A stretch of DNA of 64,000 nt. Source: Phenylobacterium sp. GTDB lineage: Bacteria > Pseudomonadota > Alphaproteobacteria > Caulobacterales > Caulobacteraceae. The notes beneath the pieces were generated by a model. The model was not told where the DNA came from. It did no database searches and saw nothing but the letters and a program-made list of their open reading frames with translations. Positions 39,023 to 49,161 of the stretch are shown in pieces (the stretch's first letter is position 1; each line of letters starts with the position of its first letter). A program made the position numbers and the translations under genes. The stretch lies in the NCBI RefSeq assembly GCF_030679875.1, contig NZ_JAUXSP010000019.1:1-64000 (forward strand), in the 5' to 3' direction.

Positions 39023-41383
39023 ATGCAAAGATCTCGCGCTCGCAGCGCTGCGCTCGCTTCCGGCTTCGCCCTGCTGCTCTCCTCGACCGCCCTGACGGCG
39101 CCGACACTGGCCGTAGCCCAGGCCCAGGCGCAGGCCGAGGTCGTCCAGCGCATTGCGGTCCGCGGCAATGAGCGGATCGAACAGGCGACGGTGCTGTCCT
39201 ATCTGCCAATCCAGCCCGGCGATCGGGTTGACGCTGCGCAGCTCGATCTGGCGCTGAAGGCCCTCTACCGGACCGACCTGTTCGCCGATGTCCGCATCAG
39301 TGCTGTAAATGGCGAGGTGATCGTCGAGGTGGTGGAAAACCCCATCATCAATCGGGTCATCTTCGAGGGGAACCGGGGCCTTAAGGAAGACAAGCTTCGC
39401 GACGAGGTCACCCTGCGCCCCCGCGGCATCTTTACCCGCGCGCGTATCCAGCAGGATGTGCAGCGGATCGTGGAGCTCTATCGGCGGTCCGGTCGGATTT
39501 CGGCCAATGTCACCCCCAAAATCGTCGAGCTGCCGCAGAAGCGGGTCGATGTCATCTTCGAGATTGACGAGGGGGCCAAGAGCGGCGTCCTGCGCACCAG
39601 CTTTCTCGGCAATGTTCAGTTTTCCGACAACGACCTGCGCGATGTGATCGTGACCGAGCAGAGCGCCTGGTACAAGCTGTTCACCAGCAACGCGAACTAT
39701 GACCCTGATCGACTTGAGTTCGATAAGGAAAAGCTCCGCGAACACTACCGAAATCGGGGCTTCTACGACTTTCGTGTCGTCTCGGCGATCGCTGAGCTTG
39801 CCCCGGACAAGAACGGCTTCGTGGTGACTTACACGATCGAGGAGGGCCCCGAATACAAGTTCGGGAACATCCAGGTCGCCACTGAGCTTGAGAAGCTCAA
39901 CAAGGAAACCCTCGTCCAGATCCTTCCCATCCGGGAAGGCCAGATCTATCAGGACGAACGTATCGAGCAGGCGACTGACACCCTGACCTTCGCCGCTGGC
40001 GCAGCCGGGTTTGCCTTCGTGGATGTCCGTCCCCGCTACACGCCCAATCGCGAGACCCGGACCGTCGACGTGACCTTCCAGGTCAACGAAGGTCCCCGGG
40101 TCTATGTTGAGCGCATCGACATCATCGGCAACACCCGCACCCTGGACTACGTGGTCCGCCGTGAGATGAACCTGGCTGAGGGCGACGCCTATAACCGGGT
40201 GCTCGTGGATCGGTCGCGAAATCGCATCCGCGCCCTTGGCTTCTTTAAGGATGTCACGATCGAGGAAATCCCGGGGTCGGCGCCTGACCGCACCGGCCTC
40301 CAGGTGCAGGTGGAAGAACAGCCGACGGGCGAGTTGTCGTTCAGCGCCGGCTACAGCTCAGTCGATCAGCTGATCCTCGATCTGGGCGTCACGGAGCGGA
40401 ACTTCCGCGGCCGTGGCCAGAACGTGCGGGCTCGGATTTCGGTCGGATCTCTGCGCCAACAGGTCGACTTCTCGTTCACAGAGCCCCGGTTCATGGGCCG
40501 TGATCTCGGGGCTGGCCTGGACCTCTATTCCTATCGCTATGACCTGACCGACTTTTCAGCCTACCGGACCAACACCATCGGCGGCGGCGTGCGTCTGGGC
40601 TTCCCCTTGACCCTCAATGCCCGCGGTTCGGCCCGTTACACCCTGCGGCGCGATGAGGTCGAGATCCCGGCCTCGTTCTGCGACCCGGGCGCGCCTGTGG
40701 TGTCGATCTCGCTCTGCCAGCAGCGCGGATCCTACACCACCTCCCTGGTGGGCTACGGGGTTCGCCTGGACCGACGGAACGATCCAATCAATCCGACCCG
40801 AGGCTTCTACACCGCCTTGAACCAGGATCTGGCCGGGGTCGGGGGTGATGTGAACTATCTGAAGACCGAGCTCGAGGGCGGAATCTACTACGGCTTCTCG
40901 CCGAGCTTCATCCTCAGCGGCACCGGCTCGGCGGGTTATGTCGATGGCTGGAACGGCGACACGGTGCGGATCAATGAGCGGTTCTACAAAGGCGGCAACA
41001 GCTTCCGTGGCTTTGAGACGGCGGGCATCGGCGCCCGCGATCTGAATTCCAGCCGTGGTGACGCCTTGGGCGGTAAGGCCTATGCTATCGGTTCGGTCGA
41101 GCTGACCGTGCCGACCTTCCTTCCGGAACAGTACGGGGTGAAGGCGGCGATCTTCTCCGACTTCGGCACCTTGGGGATGCTGGACGATGAGGATAAGCTG
41201 ACCGTCGCTGGAGCCGTTGATCCGAACATCGTCGACGACCTCTCCCTGCGCGCCTCCGCAGGGGTCAGCATCTTCTGGCGCTCGCCCATGGGTCCGATCC
41301 GTTTCGACTTCAGCCAAGTTTTGGCCAAAGAAGATTACGATAAGACCGAAACCTTCCGGTTCTCCACCTCAACTAGGTTCTGA
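39023..41383 (+). CDS. bamA: Outer membrane protein assembly factor BamA
   Basis: 786 residues: a signal peptide (about 1-38, ending LAVAQAQAQA), five POTRA domains (about 40-430; first begins VVQRIAVRGNERIEQATV) and a 16-strand Omp85 barrel ending in a terminal Phe (SSTRF-like, STRF). Conserved barrel segments include NFRGRGQN and the RGF-type motif SFRGFETAGIG. Essential insertase for outer-membrane proteins. Confidence 0.97.
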   Translation: MQRSRARSAALASGFALLLSSTALTAPTLAVAQAQAQAEVVQRIAVRGNERIEQATVLSYLPIQPGDRVDAAQLDLALKALYRTDLFADVRISAVNGEVIVEVVENPIINRVIFEGNRGLKEDKLRDEVTLRPRGIFTRARIQQDVQRIVELYRRSGRISANVTPKIVELPQKRVDVIFEIDEGAKSGVLRTSFLGNVQFSDNDLRDVIVTEQSAWYKLFTSNANYDPDRLEFDKEKLREHYRNRGFYDFRVVSAIAELAPDKNGFVVTYTIEEGPEYKFGNIQVATELEKLNKETLVQILPIREGQIYQDERIEQATDTLTFAAGAAGFAFVDVRPRYTPNRETRTVDVTFQVNEGPRVYVERIDIIGNTRTLDYVVRREMNLAEGDAYNRVLVDRSRNRIRALGFFKDVTIEEIPGSAPDRTGLQVQVEEQPTGELSFSAGYSSVDQLILDLGVTERNFRGRGQNVRARISVGSLRQQVDFSFTEPRFMGRDLGAGLDLYSYRYDLTDFSAYRTNTIGGGVRLGFPLTLNARGSARYTLRRDEVEIPASFCDPGAPVVSISLCQQRGSYTTSLVGYGVRLDRRNDPINPTRGFYTALNQDLAGVGGDVNYLKTELEGGIYYGFSPSFILSGTGSAGYVDGWNGDTVRINERFYKGGNSFRGFETAGIGARDLNSSRGDALGGKAYAIGSVELTVPTFLPEQYGVKAAIFSDFGTLGMLDDEDKLTVAGAVDPNIVDDLSLRASAGVSIFWRSPMGPIRFDFSQVLAKEDYDKTETFRFSTSTRF

Positions 41384-41387
41384 TTTC

Positions 41388-42005
41388 ATGACCACCAAAA
41401 CCCTCGCCGCCGGCCTCTCCGCCGCGGTGCTCGCGCTGGCGCTCGCCCAGGGCGCCCAGGCCCAGCAAGCGCCCGCCGCTCCGCAGGTCACTCATGGCGC
41501 CGCCATTCCGGGGGTCTGTGTGATGTCTCTCGACGGCGCGATCGGAGGCTCCACCGTGGGCCAGTATGTGCAGACGCGCCTGCAACAGATCGCCACGCAG
41601 GTCGAAGCCGAGCTGAAGGGTGAGGAGACCGCGATCACGAACGAGGCCCAGGCCATCGAGACTGGCCGCGCCAGCCTGAGCCAGGACGCCTTCGACAAGC
41701 GCCGGGCTGACCTGCAGGTGCGGGTCAACGCCTTCCAGCGCAAGGCCACCCTGCGCGAGCGTGAACTGGCTGTGACCCAGCAGAAGGCCATCGCGCGCGT
41801 CGGTCAGGAAATGGAGCCGCTGATCCGGCAGGTCTATCAGCAGCGTCAGTGCGCCATGCTGGTCAACCGGGAGGCCCTGCTGTTCTCCAATCCCCAGATG
41901 GATGTCACGGCCACCCTGGTCACCGCCCTGAACGGCAAGATCACCCAGTTCGCTTTCGACCGTGAACGGCTGGACCAGCAAGCCGCGGGCGCCCAGACTA
42001 GATAA
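41388..42005 (+). CDS. skp: OmpH/Skp family periplasmic chaperone
   Basis: 205 residues: a signal peptide (MTTKTLAAGLSAAVLALALA..QAQ), then a long charged helical segment (about 75-150) that forms the tentacles of the Skp trimer, ending in a short beta part. Carries unfolded outer-membrane proteins to BamA. The track start at 41217 lies inside bamA; ATG 41388 is 5 nt after the bamA stop. Confidence 0.88.
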   Translation: MTTKTLAAGLSAAVLALALAQGAQAQQAPAAPQVTHGAAIPGVCVMSLDGAIGGSTVGQYVQTRLQQIATQVEAELKGEETAITNEAQAIETGRASLSQDAFDKRRADLQVRVNAFQRKATLRERELAVTQQKAIARVGQEMEPLIRQVYQQRQCAMLVNREALLFSNPQMDVTATLVTALNGKITQFAFDRERLDQQAAGAQTR

Positions 42006-42049
42006 GCCAGCGACTCGCCCACGGGGCGCGGGTTGCGCCTGGAATCCAA

Positions 42050-43072
42050 ATGCCTGACCCGCGCTTCTTCGAGGACCTCGGTCCCATTGGCCTCTCCCGC
42101 CTCGCCGAACTGACGGGCGCCCAGCTTGCGCCCGGCGCAGGGCATGTGGGCGACGTGACGGGGGTGGCGGTATTGAACCGGGCGACGCCTGGGACCGTCA
42201 CCTTTCTGTCTGATCCCCGCCGCGCCGACGAACTTGCGTCGACCAAGGCCGCCGCCTGTTTCGTCCATCCCAAGCAGGCCGCAGCTGCGCCCGTCGGATG
42301 TGCAGCCCTTCTGACTCCGTCACCCCAGGCCGCCTACGCGCTGGCCGCGGGGGCCCTCCACCGGCCCCGCCGCAACACCGCTGATCGGATGGTCTCCCCC
42401 AGCGCCAGGCTCGAAGATGGCGTCCGGGTGGAACCCGGGGCGGTGATCGGTGACGGGGCCCAGATTGGCGCTCGCTCGGTGATCGGCGCCGGCGCCGTCA
42501 TCGGTCCAGGCGTAACCATCGGCCGGGACTGCGAAATTGGCCCACGCGCGACCGTCACCTTCGCCGTGATCGGCGACCGGGTGCGGATTTTCGCGGGCGC
42601 GATGATCGGAGAGGCCGGGTTTGGCGCCACCGTCGGCGCGGGCGGTCTGATCGATATTCCACAGCTGGGCCGGGTCATCGTACAGGACGGGGTCACCATC
42701 GGCGCAGGCGTCTGCGTTGACCGCGGGGCCTTTGACGACACGGTGATCGGCGAGAACACCAAGATCGACAACATGGTCCAGATCGCTCACAACGTGCGGA
42801 TCGGGCGCAACTGCGCCATCGCCGCCCAGACAGGGATCTCGGGCAGCGTCGTGGTCGGGGACGGGGTGCAGTTTGGCGGTCGCGCAGGCGTGGCTGACCA
42901 CCTGATCATCGGAGAGGGCGCGCGGGTCGCAGCGGCTGCGGGCGTCATGCGGGATATTCCCCCGGGCGAGACCTGGGGCGGCTTTCCGGCCCGACCTTTG
43001 AAGAAATGGATGCGCGAGGTTGCGTGGCTGTCGAGGATGGCTGAGCGTCGCGGAAATGGAGCAGGCGCATGA
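42050..43072 (+). CDS. lpxD: UDP-3-O-acylglucosamine N-acyltransferase
   Basis: Third step of lipid A synthesis, adding the second acyl chain. 340 residues: an N-terminal uridine-binding domain, then a left-handed beta-helix of hexapeptide repeats (IGDGAQIGARSVIGAGAV...), the catalytic His in NMVQIAHNVRIG and a C-terminal helix. Overlaps fabZ by ATGA. Confidence 0.97.
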   Translation: MPDPRFFEDLGPIGLSRLAELTGAQLAPGAGHVGDVTGVAVLNRATPGTVTFLSDPRRADELASTKAAACFVHPKQAAAAPVGCAALLTPSPQAAYALAAGALHRPRRNTADRMVSPSARLEDGVRVEPGAVIGDGAQIGARSVIGAGAVIGPGVTIGRDCEIGPRATVTFAVIGDRVRIFAGAMIGEAGFGATVGAGGLIDIPQLGRVIVQDGVTIGAGVCVDRGAFDDTVIGENTKIDNMVQIAHNVRIGRNCAIAAQTGISGSVVVGDGVQFGGRAGVADHLIIGEGARVAAAAGVMRDIPPGETWGGFPARPLKKWMREVAWLSRMAERRGNGAGA

Positions 43073-43542
43073 GCCGCAAAGCGCCGGTCAACGAAAACCC
43101 GGACGAGATCGACATCTCGGAGATTCTGCGGCGGATACCCCACCGCTATCCCTTCCTGCTTGTCGACCGCGCAGAAGACTACAAGGCCAGCGAGTCGATC
43201 GTCGGCATCAAGTGCGTGACGTTCAACGAGCCATTTTTTGCCGGGCATTTCCCCGAGTATCCGGTGATGCCAGGCGTGCTGATCGTCGAGGCTCTGGCTC
43301 AAACGGGCGCGGTGCTGATGTCCAAGTCACTGGATGTCGATGTGGCCGGCAAGACGATCCTTTTCATCTCCCTCGACAACTGCCGTTTCCGCCAGCCGGT
43401 GCGGCCGGGAGACGTTCTGAGAATGCCGGTCGAGGTCGTCCGCCATCGTGGTGACCTGTTCAAATTCAAGGGACGGGCCATGGTTGGCGACAAGGTCGCC
43501 GCCGAGGCCGAGTTCGCCGCCATGGTGGTGGCCACACAATGA
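43069..43542 (+). CDS. fabZ: 3-hydroxyacyl-[acyl-carrier-protein] dehydratase FabZ
   Basis: 157 residues, hot-dog fold. Dehydrates 3-hydroxyacyl-ACP in fatty acid elongation and so competes with lipid A synthesis for 3-hydroxyacyl-ACP. Motifs: [12 protein letters not shown], the catalytic His in [14 protein letters not shown] and the catalytic Glu in [11 protein letters not shown]. Coupled on both sides by ATGA overlaps. Confidence 0.97.
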   Translation: MSRKAPVNENPDEIDISEILRRIPHRYPFLLVDRAEDYKASESIVGIKCVTFNEPFFAGHFPEYPVMPGVLIVEALAQTGAVLMSKSLDVDVAGKTILFISLDNCRFRQPVRPGDVLRMPVEVVRHRGDLFKFKGRAMVGDKVAAEAEFAAMVVATQ

Positions 43543-44336
43543 GCGCCGACATCCATCCCACCGCCATCATCGCGCCGGGCGCCCAGCTGGCCGAAGACGT
43601 GAAGATCGGGCCGTACTCGATTGTTGGCGAACATGTACGGATCGGGCCGCGGACCGAACTTCTGTCCCATGTGGTGGTCGAGGGGCACACGACCATCGGT
43701 GCAGACTGCAGCGTGCGCAATTTCAGTAATCTGGGCGGACCGCCGCACCATACGGGCTACAAAGGCGAGCCGACCGAGTTGATCATCGGAGACCGCAACC
43801 GCCTGTGGGAGCATGTCACCATGCACATCGGAACCCCCGATGGCGGCGGCGTCACCCGGGTGGGCAACGATGGCATGTACATGGCCACCAGCCATGTAGG
43901 CCACGACTGCACCGTGGGGGACAATGTCGTCCTGGCGCACTCGGCCACACTGGGCGGACATGTCGATGTCGGCGACTTCGTGATGGTCAGTGGACTGGCG
44001 GCGGTTCACCAGCACTGTCGGGTGGGGCGCTATTCCTTCATCGGCGGCCTGGCGGCGGTGACAAAGGACGTCATTCCCTACGGCCTGGTCTGGGGCAACC
44101 ATGCCCATCTCGAAGGCCTGAACCTGGTAGGCCTCAAGCGCCGCAACTTCTCCCGCGAGATGATCGCGGAGTTGCGGTCGGCCTACAGGCTGATGTTTGC
44201 CGAGGAAGGCACCTTCCAGGAGCGGATCGAGGACGCCACGGCCACATTCGGTCACAGCGCGCCGGTCATGGAGATCATCGACTTCATTCGCGCCGAGGCC
44301 AACCGGCCGCTCTGCCTGCCGGAGCGGGAGGTCTAG
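43539..44336 (+). CDS. lpxA: UDP-N-acetylglucosamine O-acyltransferase
   Basis: First committed step of lipid A synthesis, 265 residues. Hexapeptide-repeat beta-helix ([20 protein letters not shown]...) with the catalytic His in the [15 protein letters not shown] region and the C-terminal helical domain. Coupled to fabZ by ATGA; lpxI follows 4 nt later. Confidence 0.97.
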   Translation: MSADIHPTAIIAPGAQLAEDVKIGPYSIVGEHVRIGPRTELLSHVVVEGHTTIGADCSVRNFSNLGGPPHHTGYKGEPTELIIGDRNRLWEHVTMHIGTPDGGGVTRVGNDGMYMATSHVGHDCTVGDNVVLAHSATLGGHVDVGDFVMVSGLAAVHQHCRVGRYSFIGGLAAVTKDVIPYGLVWGNHAHLEGLNLVGLKRRNFSREMIAELRSAYRLMFAEEGTFQERIEDATATFGHSAPVMEIIDFIRAEANRPLCLPEREV

Positions 44337-44340
44337 GATA

Positions 44341-45180
44341 GTGTCCAGGCTCGGCCTGATCGCGGGTGGCGGCGGACTTCCGGTGGAGATCGCCACGGCC
44401 TGCCAGCAGGCGGGCCGGCCGCTGTTCGTCGTGCGACTCAAGGGATTCGCCGGCCCTCAACTGGCCGGGTTTGCAGGCGCCGATATCGGCATCGCCGAGC
44501 TCGGGAAGTGTATCCGGGCTTTGAAGGCGGCCGGCTGCGACGCCATCTGCTTTGCAGGCCAGGTGAACCGGCCAGACTTTGCCGCCCTACGCCCTGATGT
44601 ACGTGGCTTGAAGGCTCTGCCTGGGTTGATCGCCGCGGCGCGTCACGGGGATGACGGCCTGCTGCGGGCGCTGCTGCAGGAGTTCGAGAAGGAGGGGTTC
44701 CGGATCGAGGGCGCCGACGAGGCCATGGGCGATCTTCGCCTGCCCCTGGGGGTGCTGGGACGGATCAGCCCGGAAATTCGCCATCAGGCCGACATCGACC
44801 GGGCCCTTCATGTGGCGCGCGAGATGGGACGAATGGATATCGGCCAGGGGGCCGTGGTCTGCGAGGGACTGATCCTGGCCGTGGAGGCTCAGGAGGGCAC
44901 TGACGCCATGCTTCGCCGCGTGGCCGATTTGCCGGGCGCCATTCGTGGCGCGCCGGACGCCCTGCGCGGCGTTCTGGCCAAGGCGCCCAAGCCGATTCAG
45001 GAAACCCGCGTCGACCTGCCCACCATCGGTCTGGCCACCATCCAGCGTGCGGCGCGGGCTGGCCTGGCCGGGGTGGTGGGGGAGGCGGGGCGGCTCCTTG
45101 TGCTTGATCGCGCGGAGCTAATCACCATGGCCGACGACCTGGGCCTGTTCGTGCTGGGCGTCGAACCCAAGGCGTCATGA
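44341..45180 (+). CDS. lpxI: UDP-2,3-diacylglucosamine pyrophosphatase LpxI
   Basis: 279 residues of the DUF1009/LpxI family, which replaces LpxH in alphaproteobacteria and hydrolyses UDP-diacylglucosamine to lipid X by attack on the other phosphorus. Family features: start LGLIAGGGGLPVEIA and the core KAPKPIQETRVDLPTIGLATIQRAARAG in pieces. GTG start, 4 nt after lpxA, with GGGAGGT upstream; the track start lies inside lpxA. The Caulobacter enzyme is the characterised member. Overlaps lpxB by ATGA. Confidence 0.94.
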   Translation: MSRLGLIAGGGGLPVEIATACQQAGRPLFVVRLKGFAGPQLAGFAGADIGIAELGKCIRALKAAGCDAICFAGQVNRPDFAALRPDVRGLKALPGLIAAARHGDDGLLRALLQEFEKEGFRIEGADEAMGDLRLPLGVLGRISPEIRHQADIDRALHVAREMGRMDIGQGAVVCEGLILAVEAQEGTDAMLRRVADLPGAIRGAPDALRGVLAKAPKPIQETRVDLPTIGLATIQRAARAGLAGVVGEAGRLLVLDRAELITMADDLGLFVLGVEPKAS

Positions 45181-46349
45181 CCCGGCCCGTCTGCATCATG
45201 CTGGTCGCCGCCGAAGCTTCGGGAGATGATCGCGGCGCCGGCCTGATGGCGGCCCTGAAGCGCCACCTTGGGGCCGATGGCGTCAGGTTTGTCGGCCTGG
45301 GCGGCGCCGGTATGAACGCTGAAGGGCTCACCAGCCCCTTCGACATGTCCGAACTCTCGATCCTGGGCCTTCTGGAAGGCCTGCTGGCCTATCGCCGTGT
45401 GGTGCGTCGGGCCGACGAGATGGCCGCCCTGGCCCGGCGCGAACAGCCCGACATGGCGATCTTGATCGACTCGTGGGGCTTCACCCTCAGGGTGGCTCAG
45501 CGACTGAAGGCTCAGTCGCCCGATCTGCCGGTGGTGAAGTATGTCGCGCCTCAGGTCTGGGCCTCGCGACCCGGTCGCGCCGCGGTCCTGGCGAAGGCGG
45601 TGGACCACCTGCTGTCCATCCACACCTTCGATGCGCCGTTCTTCGAGAAGGTCGGTCTTCCGACCACTTTTGTGGGCAACAGCACGCTCAGCCTTGATTT
45701 TGGCGCCGCTGATCCAGCCACGCTGCGCCGCAGGCTAGGCATCAGTCCCGATGCGCCGGTCGTGATCGTGCTGCCGGGAAGCCGCCGCAGCGAGATTGAG
45801 CGGGTCATGCCGGCCTTCGAGGACGCGGTGGCTCTGCTCAAGGCCGCCCGGCCAGAGCTTCAGATCATCATACCGGCCGCATCCACAGTCGCCGACATGG
45901 TCAAGACCCGGGTGGCGGGCTGGCCCTACAGGGCTCATGTGTTGGAAGGCGAGGCCGATCGGTACTCGGCGATGAAGGCCGCGACCGTCGCCCTGGCCTG
46001 TTCAGGCACGGTGACCACGGAACTCGCTCTGGCGGGCGTGCCCATGGTGGTGGGCTACCGTCTCGGCCCGGTGACCTACGCCATCCTCAAGCCGCTGATC
46101 CGCACCGAATATGTGACGTTGTTCAACATCGCCGCGCAACGCTTCGTGGCGCCCGAACTCATCCAGTCCGACTGCACGGGGTCGGCCCTCGCGCGGGAAG
46201 TCGCCCGCCGGCTGGATGATGCTGATCTGCGGCGCTCGCAGATCGCCGCACAGGATGAAGCCTTGGTCCAAATGGGACGCGGCGGCCCCGATCCCTCGGA
46301 GGCCGCCGCGCAGGTCGTTCTGAAAATCCTGGGCCGGGGCGCCGCTTAA
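45177..46349 (+). CDS. lpxB: Lipid-A-disaccharide synthase
   Basis: GT19 glycosyltransferase of 390 residues joining lipid X and UDP-diacylglucosamine. Motifs: [42 protein letters not shown], and [16 protein letters not shown]. Its TAA overlaps the stop codon of the convergent gltA, so the two mRNAs are complementary at their ends. Confidence 0.97.
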   Translation: MTRPVCIMLVAAEASGDDRGAGLMAALKRHLGADGVRFVGLGGAGMNAEGLTSPFDMSELSILGLLEGLLAYRRVVRRADEMAALARREQPDMAILIDSWGFTLRVAQRLKAQSPDLPVVKYVAPQVWASRPGRAAVLAKAVDHLLSIHTFDAPFFEKVGLPTTFVGNSTLSLDFGAADPATLRRRLGISPDAPVVIVLPGSRRSEIERVMPAFEDAVALLKAARPELQIIIPAASTVADMVKTRVAGWPYRAHVLEGEADRYSAMKAATVALACSGTVTTELALAGVPMVVGYRLGPVTYAILKPLIRTEYVTLFNIAAQRFVAPELIQSDCTGSALAREVARRLDDADLRRSQIAAQDEALVQMGRGGPDPSEAAAQVVLKILGRGAA

Positions 46350-47629
46350 CCGCGCTTGTCGACCGAGGAGTAGTCCCGCTGGGCCGCGCCGGTATAGATC
46401 TGGCGCGGACGCCCGATCTTCTGTGACGGATCCTCGACCATTTCCTTCCACTGGGCGATCCAGCCGACGGTCCGCGCAAGGGCGAACAGCACCGTGAACA
46501 TCTCCGGCGGGAAGCCAAGGGCCCGCAGGGTGATGCCCGAATAGAAGTCCACGTTCGGATAGAGCTTGCGCTCGACGAAGTAGGGGTCGCTGAGCGCGAT
46601 CCTCTCGAGCTCCATGGCCACCTTCAGGAGCGGGTCGTCGGTATTGCCCACCTCGGCCAGCACTTCGTGGCAGGTGGCCTGCATGACCTTGGCGCGGGGA
46701 TCGTAGTTCTTGTAGACCCGATGGCCAAAGCCCATGAGCCGGTAGCGACGATCCTTCACCCCTTGAACGTATTCGGGGATGTTCTCCACCGACCCGATCT
46801 CGGCCAGCATATTGAGCGCCTCTTCGTTGGCGCCCCCATGGCTGGGGCCCCACAGGCAGGCGATGCCGGCGGCGATGCAGGCGAAGGGATTGGCTCCTGA
46901 CGAACCGGCCAGACGAACGGTGGATGTCGAGGCGTTCTGCTCGTGGTCAGCGTGCAGGATGAAGATGCGGTCCATGGCCCGGGTCAGGACCGGATTGGGC
47001 TTCCAGTCCTCGGCCGGGACCGAGAAGCACATCCGCAGGAAGTTTTCGGCATAGGACTCGTCGTTGCGCGGATGCACGAACGGCTGGCCCTTGGAGTATT
47101 TGAAGGCCCGCGCGGCGATCGTCGGCATCTTGGCGATCATGCGGTGAGCCGAGATCATCCGCTGCTGCGGATCATCGATGTTGGTGCTGTCGTGATAGAA
47201 GGCCGACAGAGCGCCGACCGCGCCGACCATGATGGCCATCGGGTGGGCGTCGCGGCGGAAACCGGCGAAGAAGCGGTCGAACTGCTCATGCAACATCGTG
47301 TGATAGGTGATGTTGTGATCGAACTCGGCGAACTGGCTCGCCGTGGGCAATTCCCCGTGCAGCAGCAGGTAGCAGACTTCGAGGAAGCTCGACTTCTCTG
47401 CCAGCTGGTCGATCGGGTAACCCCGGTGCAGCAGGATGCCGGCGTCACCGTCGATATAGGTGATCTTGCTCTCGCAGCTCGCTGTCGACGTAAACCCCGG
47501 ATCGTAGGTGAAGACATCGGCCTCGGCGTAGAGTTTGCGCACGTCCACCACATCCGGACCCGTCGTACCCTTCAAGATGGGTAGTTCGACGGTTTTGGCG
47601 CCGATGCTGATCTTCGCCGTATCGCCCAT
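46346..47629 (-). CDS. gltA: Citrate synthase
   Basis: Entry enzyme of the TCA cycle, 427 residues, hexameric proteobacterial type. Active-site regions: [15 protein letters not shown] (His), [15 protein letters not shown] (His) and the later Asp; the signature [11 protein letters not shown] is near the N-terminus. ATG 47629 with AAGGGGAT is preferred over the track's TTG 47644. A -10-like GCTATAAG (47684-47677, minus) in the 58-nt gap after gltX suggests its own promoter. Confidence 0.97.
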   Translation of the reverse strand: MGDTAKISIGAKTVELPILKGTTGPDVVDVRKLYAEADVFTYDPGFTSTASCESKITYIDGDAGILLHRGYPIDQLAEKSSFLEVCYLLLHGELPTASQFAEFDHNITYHTMLHEQFDRFFAGFRRDAHPMAIMVGAVGALSAFYHDSTNIDDPQQRMISAHRMIAKMPTIAARAFKYSKGQPFVHPRNDESYAENFLRMCFSVPAEDWKPNPVLTRAMDRIFILHADHEQNASTSTVRLAGSSGANPFACIAAGIACLWGPSHGGANEEALNMLAEIGSVENIPEYVQGVKDRRYRLMGFGHRVYKNYDPRAKVMQATCHEVLAEVGNTDDPLLKVAMELERIALSDPYFVERKLYPNVDFYSGITLRALGFPPEMFTVLFALARTVGWIAQWKEMVEDPSQKIGRPRQIYTGAAQRDYSSVDKRG

Positions 47630-47687
47630 GCCATCCCCTTTCAATGAGTAGGAATTAAAACGTCTGTTCGCTTGGCCTTATAGCGGT

Positions 47688-49094
47688 TTACGCAGCGGGC
47701 GAAAGCGCGTCGTGGAGCCGCCCCAGGCTTTCATCCTGTCCGAGGGCGGTAAGGGCGCCGGCCAGGTCTGGGGCCGAGGCCGCGCCGGCCAGACAGATCC
47801 GCAGGGCCGGGCCGAACTTGCCGATGCCCACGCCTTCAGACTCGGCGAAAGCGCGGATCTCCAGCTCGAGAGCCGAGACGTCCCAGGCCTCTGTCGCAGC
47901 CAGCCGCTCGCTCAGGCGCGAGAGCCTTGCGCGGGTCTCCTCGCTCAGCAAGGTGGCCGCCTTCTCGGGAAGCTCGAGGGGCCGTCGCCCCAGGATGAAC
48001 ACCGTGGAGTCGGCCAGATCCAGCAAGGTCTTGGCCCCGTCCCGCACCAGGGGAATGGTCCGCTCGAGCACGGGACGCGCCTCTGACGACACCTCGAGGC
48101 CTCGGCTGGAATGGATCGCGGAGACGAGATCGGTCAGTCGCTCGATCTGCGCCTGACGGATATAGTGGTTGTTGATGTGGTTGAGCTTGGCCCAGTCGAG
48201 GCGGGCCGGGGCGCTGACCACGTCGACGATGTCAAACCAGGCGACGGCGTCGTCGTCACTGAAGATCTCGTCGTCGCCATGGCCCCAACCCAGCCGCGCC
48301 AGATAGTTGCGCATGGCCTCGGGGAGATAGCCCATCGAATCGAACTCGCTCACCGCCTGGGCGCCGTGGCGCTTGGAGAGCTTGGCGCCGTCCGGCCCGT
48401 GGATCAGCGGCAGGTGCGCCCAGACCGGAACCTCCCACCCCAGGGCCTTGTAGATCAGGGTCTGTCGGGCGGCGTTGTTCAGATGGTCATCGCCTCGGAT
48501 GACGTGGGTCACACCCATGTCATGGTCATCCACGACCACGGCCAGATTATAGGTCGGCGATCCGTCGGTGCGCAGCAGGATCAGGTCGTCCAGATCCTTG
48601 TTCTGGAACCGCACATCGCCCTTCACCTTGTCGGCCACCAGGGTGTCGCCCGACAGCGGGCTCTTGAGCCGTACGACGAAGGGGCGGTCAGGGGCGTCGT
48701 TGGGGGCGATGTCGCGCCAGGGCGAGCGGACGACCCGGCCTTCGGCCCGGGCGGTCTCTCGCTCGGCCTCGAGCTCCTCGGCGGTCATGTAGTCGCGATA
48801 GGCGCCGCCGCGGGCCAGGAGCTCATCGGCGGCTTCGCGATGACGATTCGCGCGGGCGGCCTGGAACACCGGCGGCGCGTCTGGTTCGAGGCCTAGCCAC
48901 CGCATCCCCTCGAAGATCACTTCGACGGCGGCCTCAGTAGAGCGCTCGCGATCAGTGTCTTCCACGCGCAACAGGAACGTGCCGCCGGTGTGGCGGGCGT
49001 AAAGCCAGTTGAAAAGCGCTGTCCGGGCCGTGCCTATATGCATCGAGCCAGTGGGCGAGGGGGCGATCCGGGTGACGACGGGGCGTTCGGGCAT
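47688..49094 (-). CDS. gltX: Glutamyl-tRNA synthetase
   Basis: Class I synthetase of 468 residues. HIGH-equivalent: APSPTGSMHIGTARTALFNW; KMSKS-equivalent: KLSKRHGAQAV; C-terminal anticodon-binding helical domain. ATG 49094 gives the family start MPERPVVTRIAPSPTG; the track's 49163 would overlap comEC. Alphaproteobacteria often have two GltX paralogues and use one for tRNA-Gln; which this is cannot be told. Confidence 0.95.
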   Translation of the reverse strand: MPERPVVTRIAPSPTGSMHIGTARTALFNWLYARHTGGTFLLRVEDTDRERSTEAAVEVIFEGMRWLGLEPDAPPVFQAARANRHREAADELLARGGAYRDYMTAEELEAERETARAEGRVVRSPWRDIAPNDAPDRPFVVRLKSPLSGDTLVADKVKGDVRFQNKDLDDLILLRTDGSPTYNLAVVVDDHDMGVTHVIRGDDHLNNAARQTLIYKALGWEVPVWAHLPLIHGPDGAKLSKRHGAQAVSEFDSMGYLPEAMRNYLARLGWGHGDDEIFSDDDAVAWFDIVDVVSAPARLDWAKLNHINNHYIRQAQIERLTDLVSAIHSSRGLEVSSEARPVLERTIPLVRDGAKTLLDLADSTVFILGRRPLELPEKAATLLSEETRARLSRLSERLAATEAWDVSALELEIRAFAESEGVGIGKFGPALRICLAGAASAPDLAGALTALGQDESLGRLHDALSPAA

Positions 49095-49161
49095 AGAGGT
49101 CGGGGGTCTTGAGGGGTCGCAAACCGGCGGGATCGCCGGGCGATGGGGCCGGCGTCTTAGC

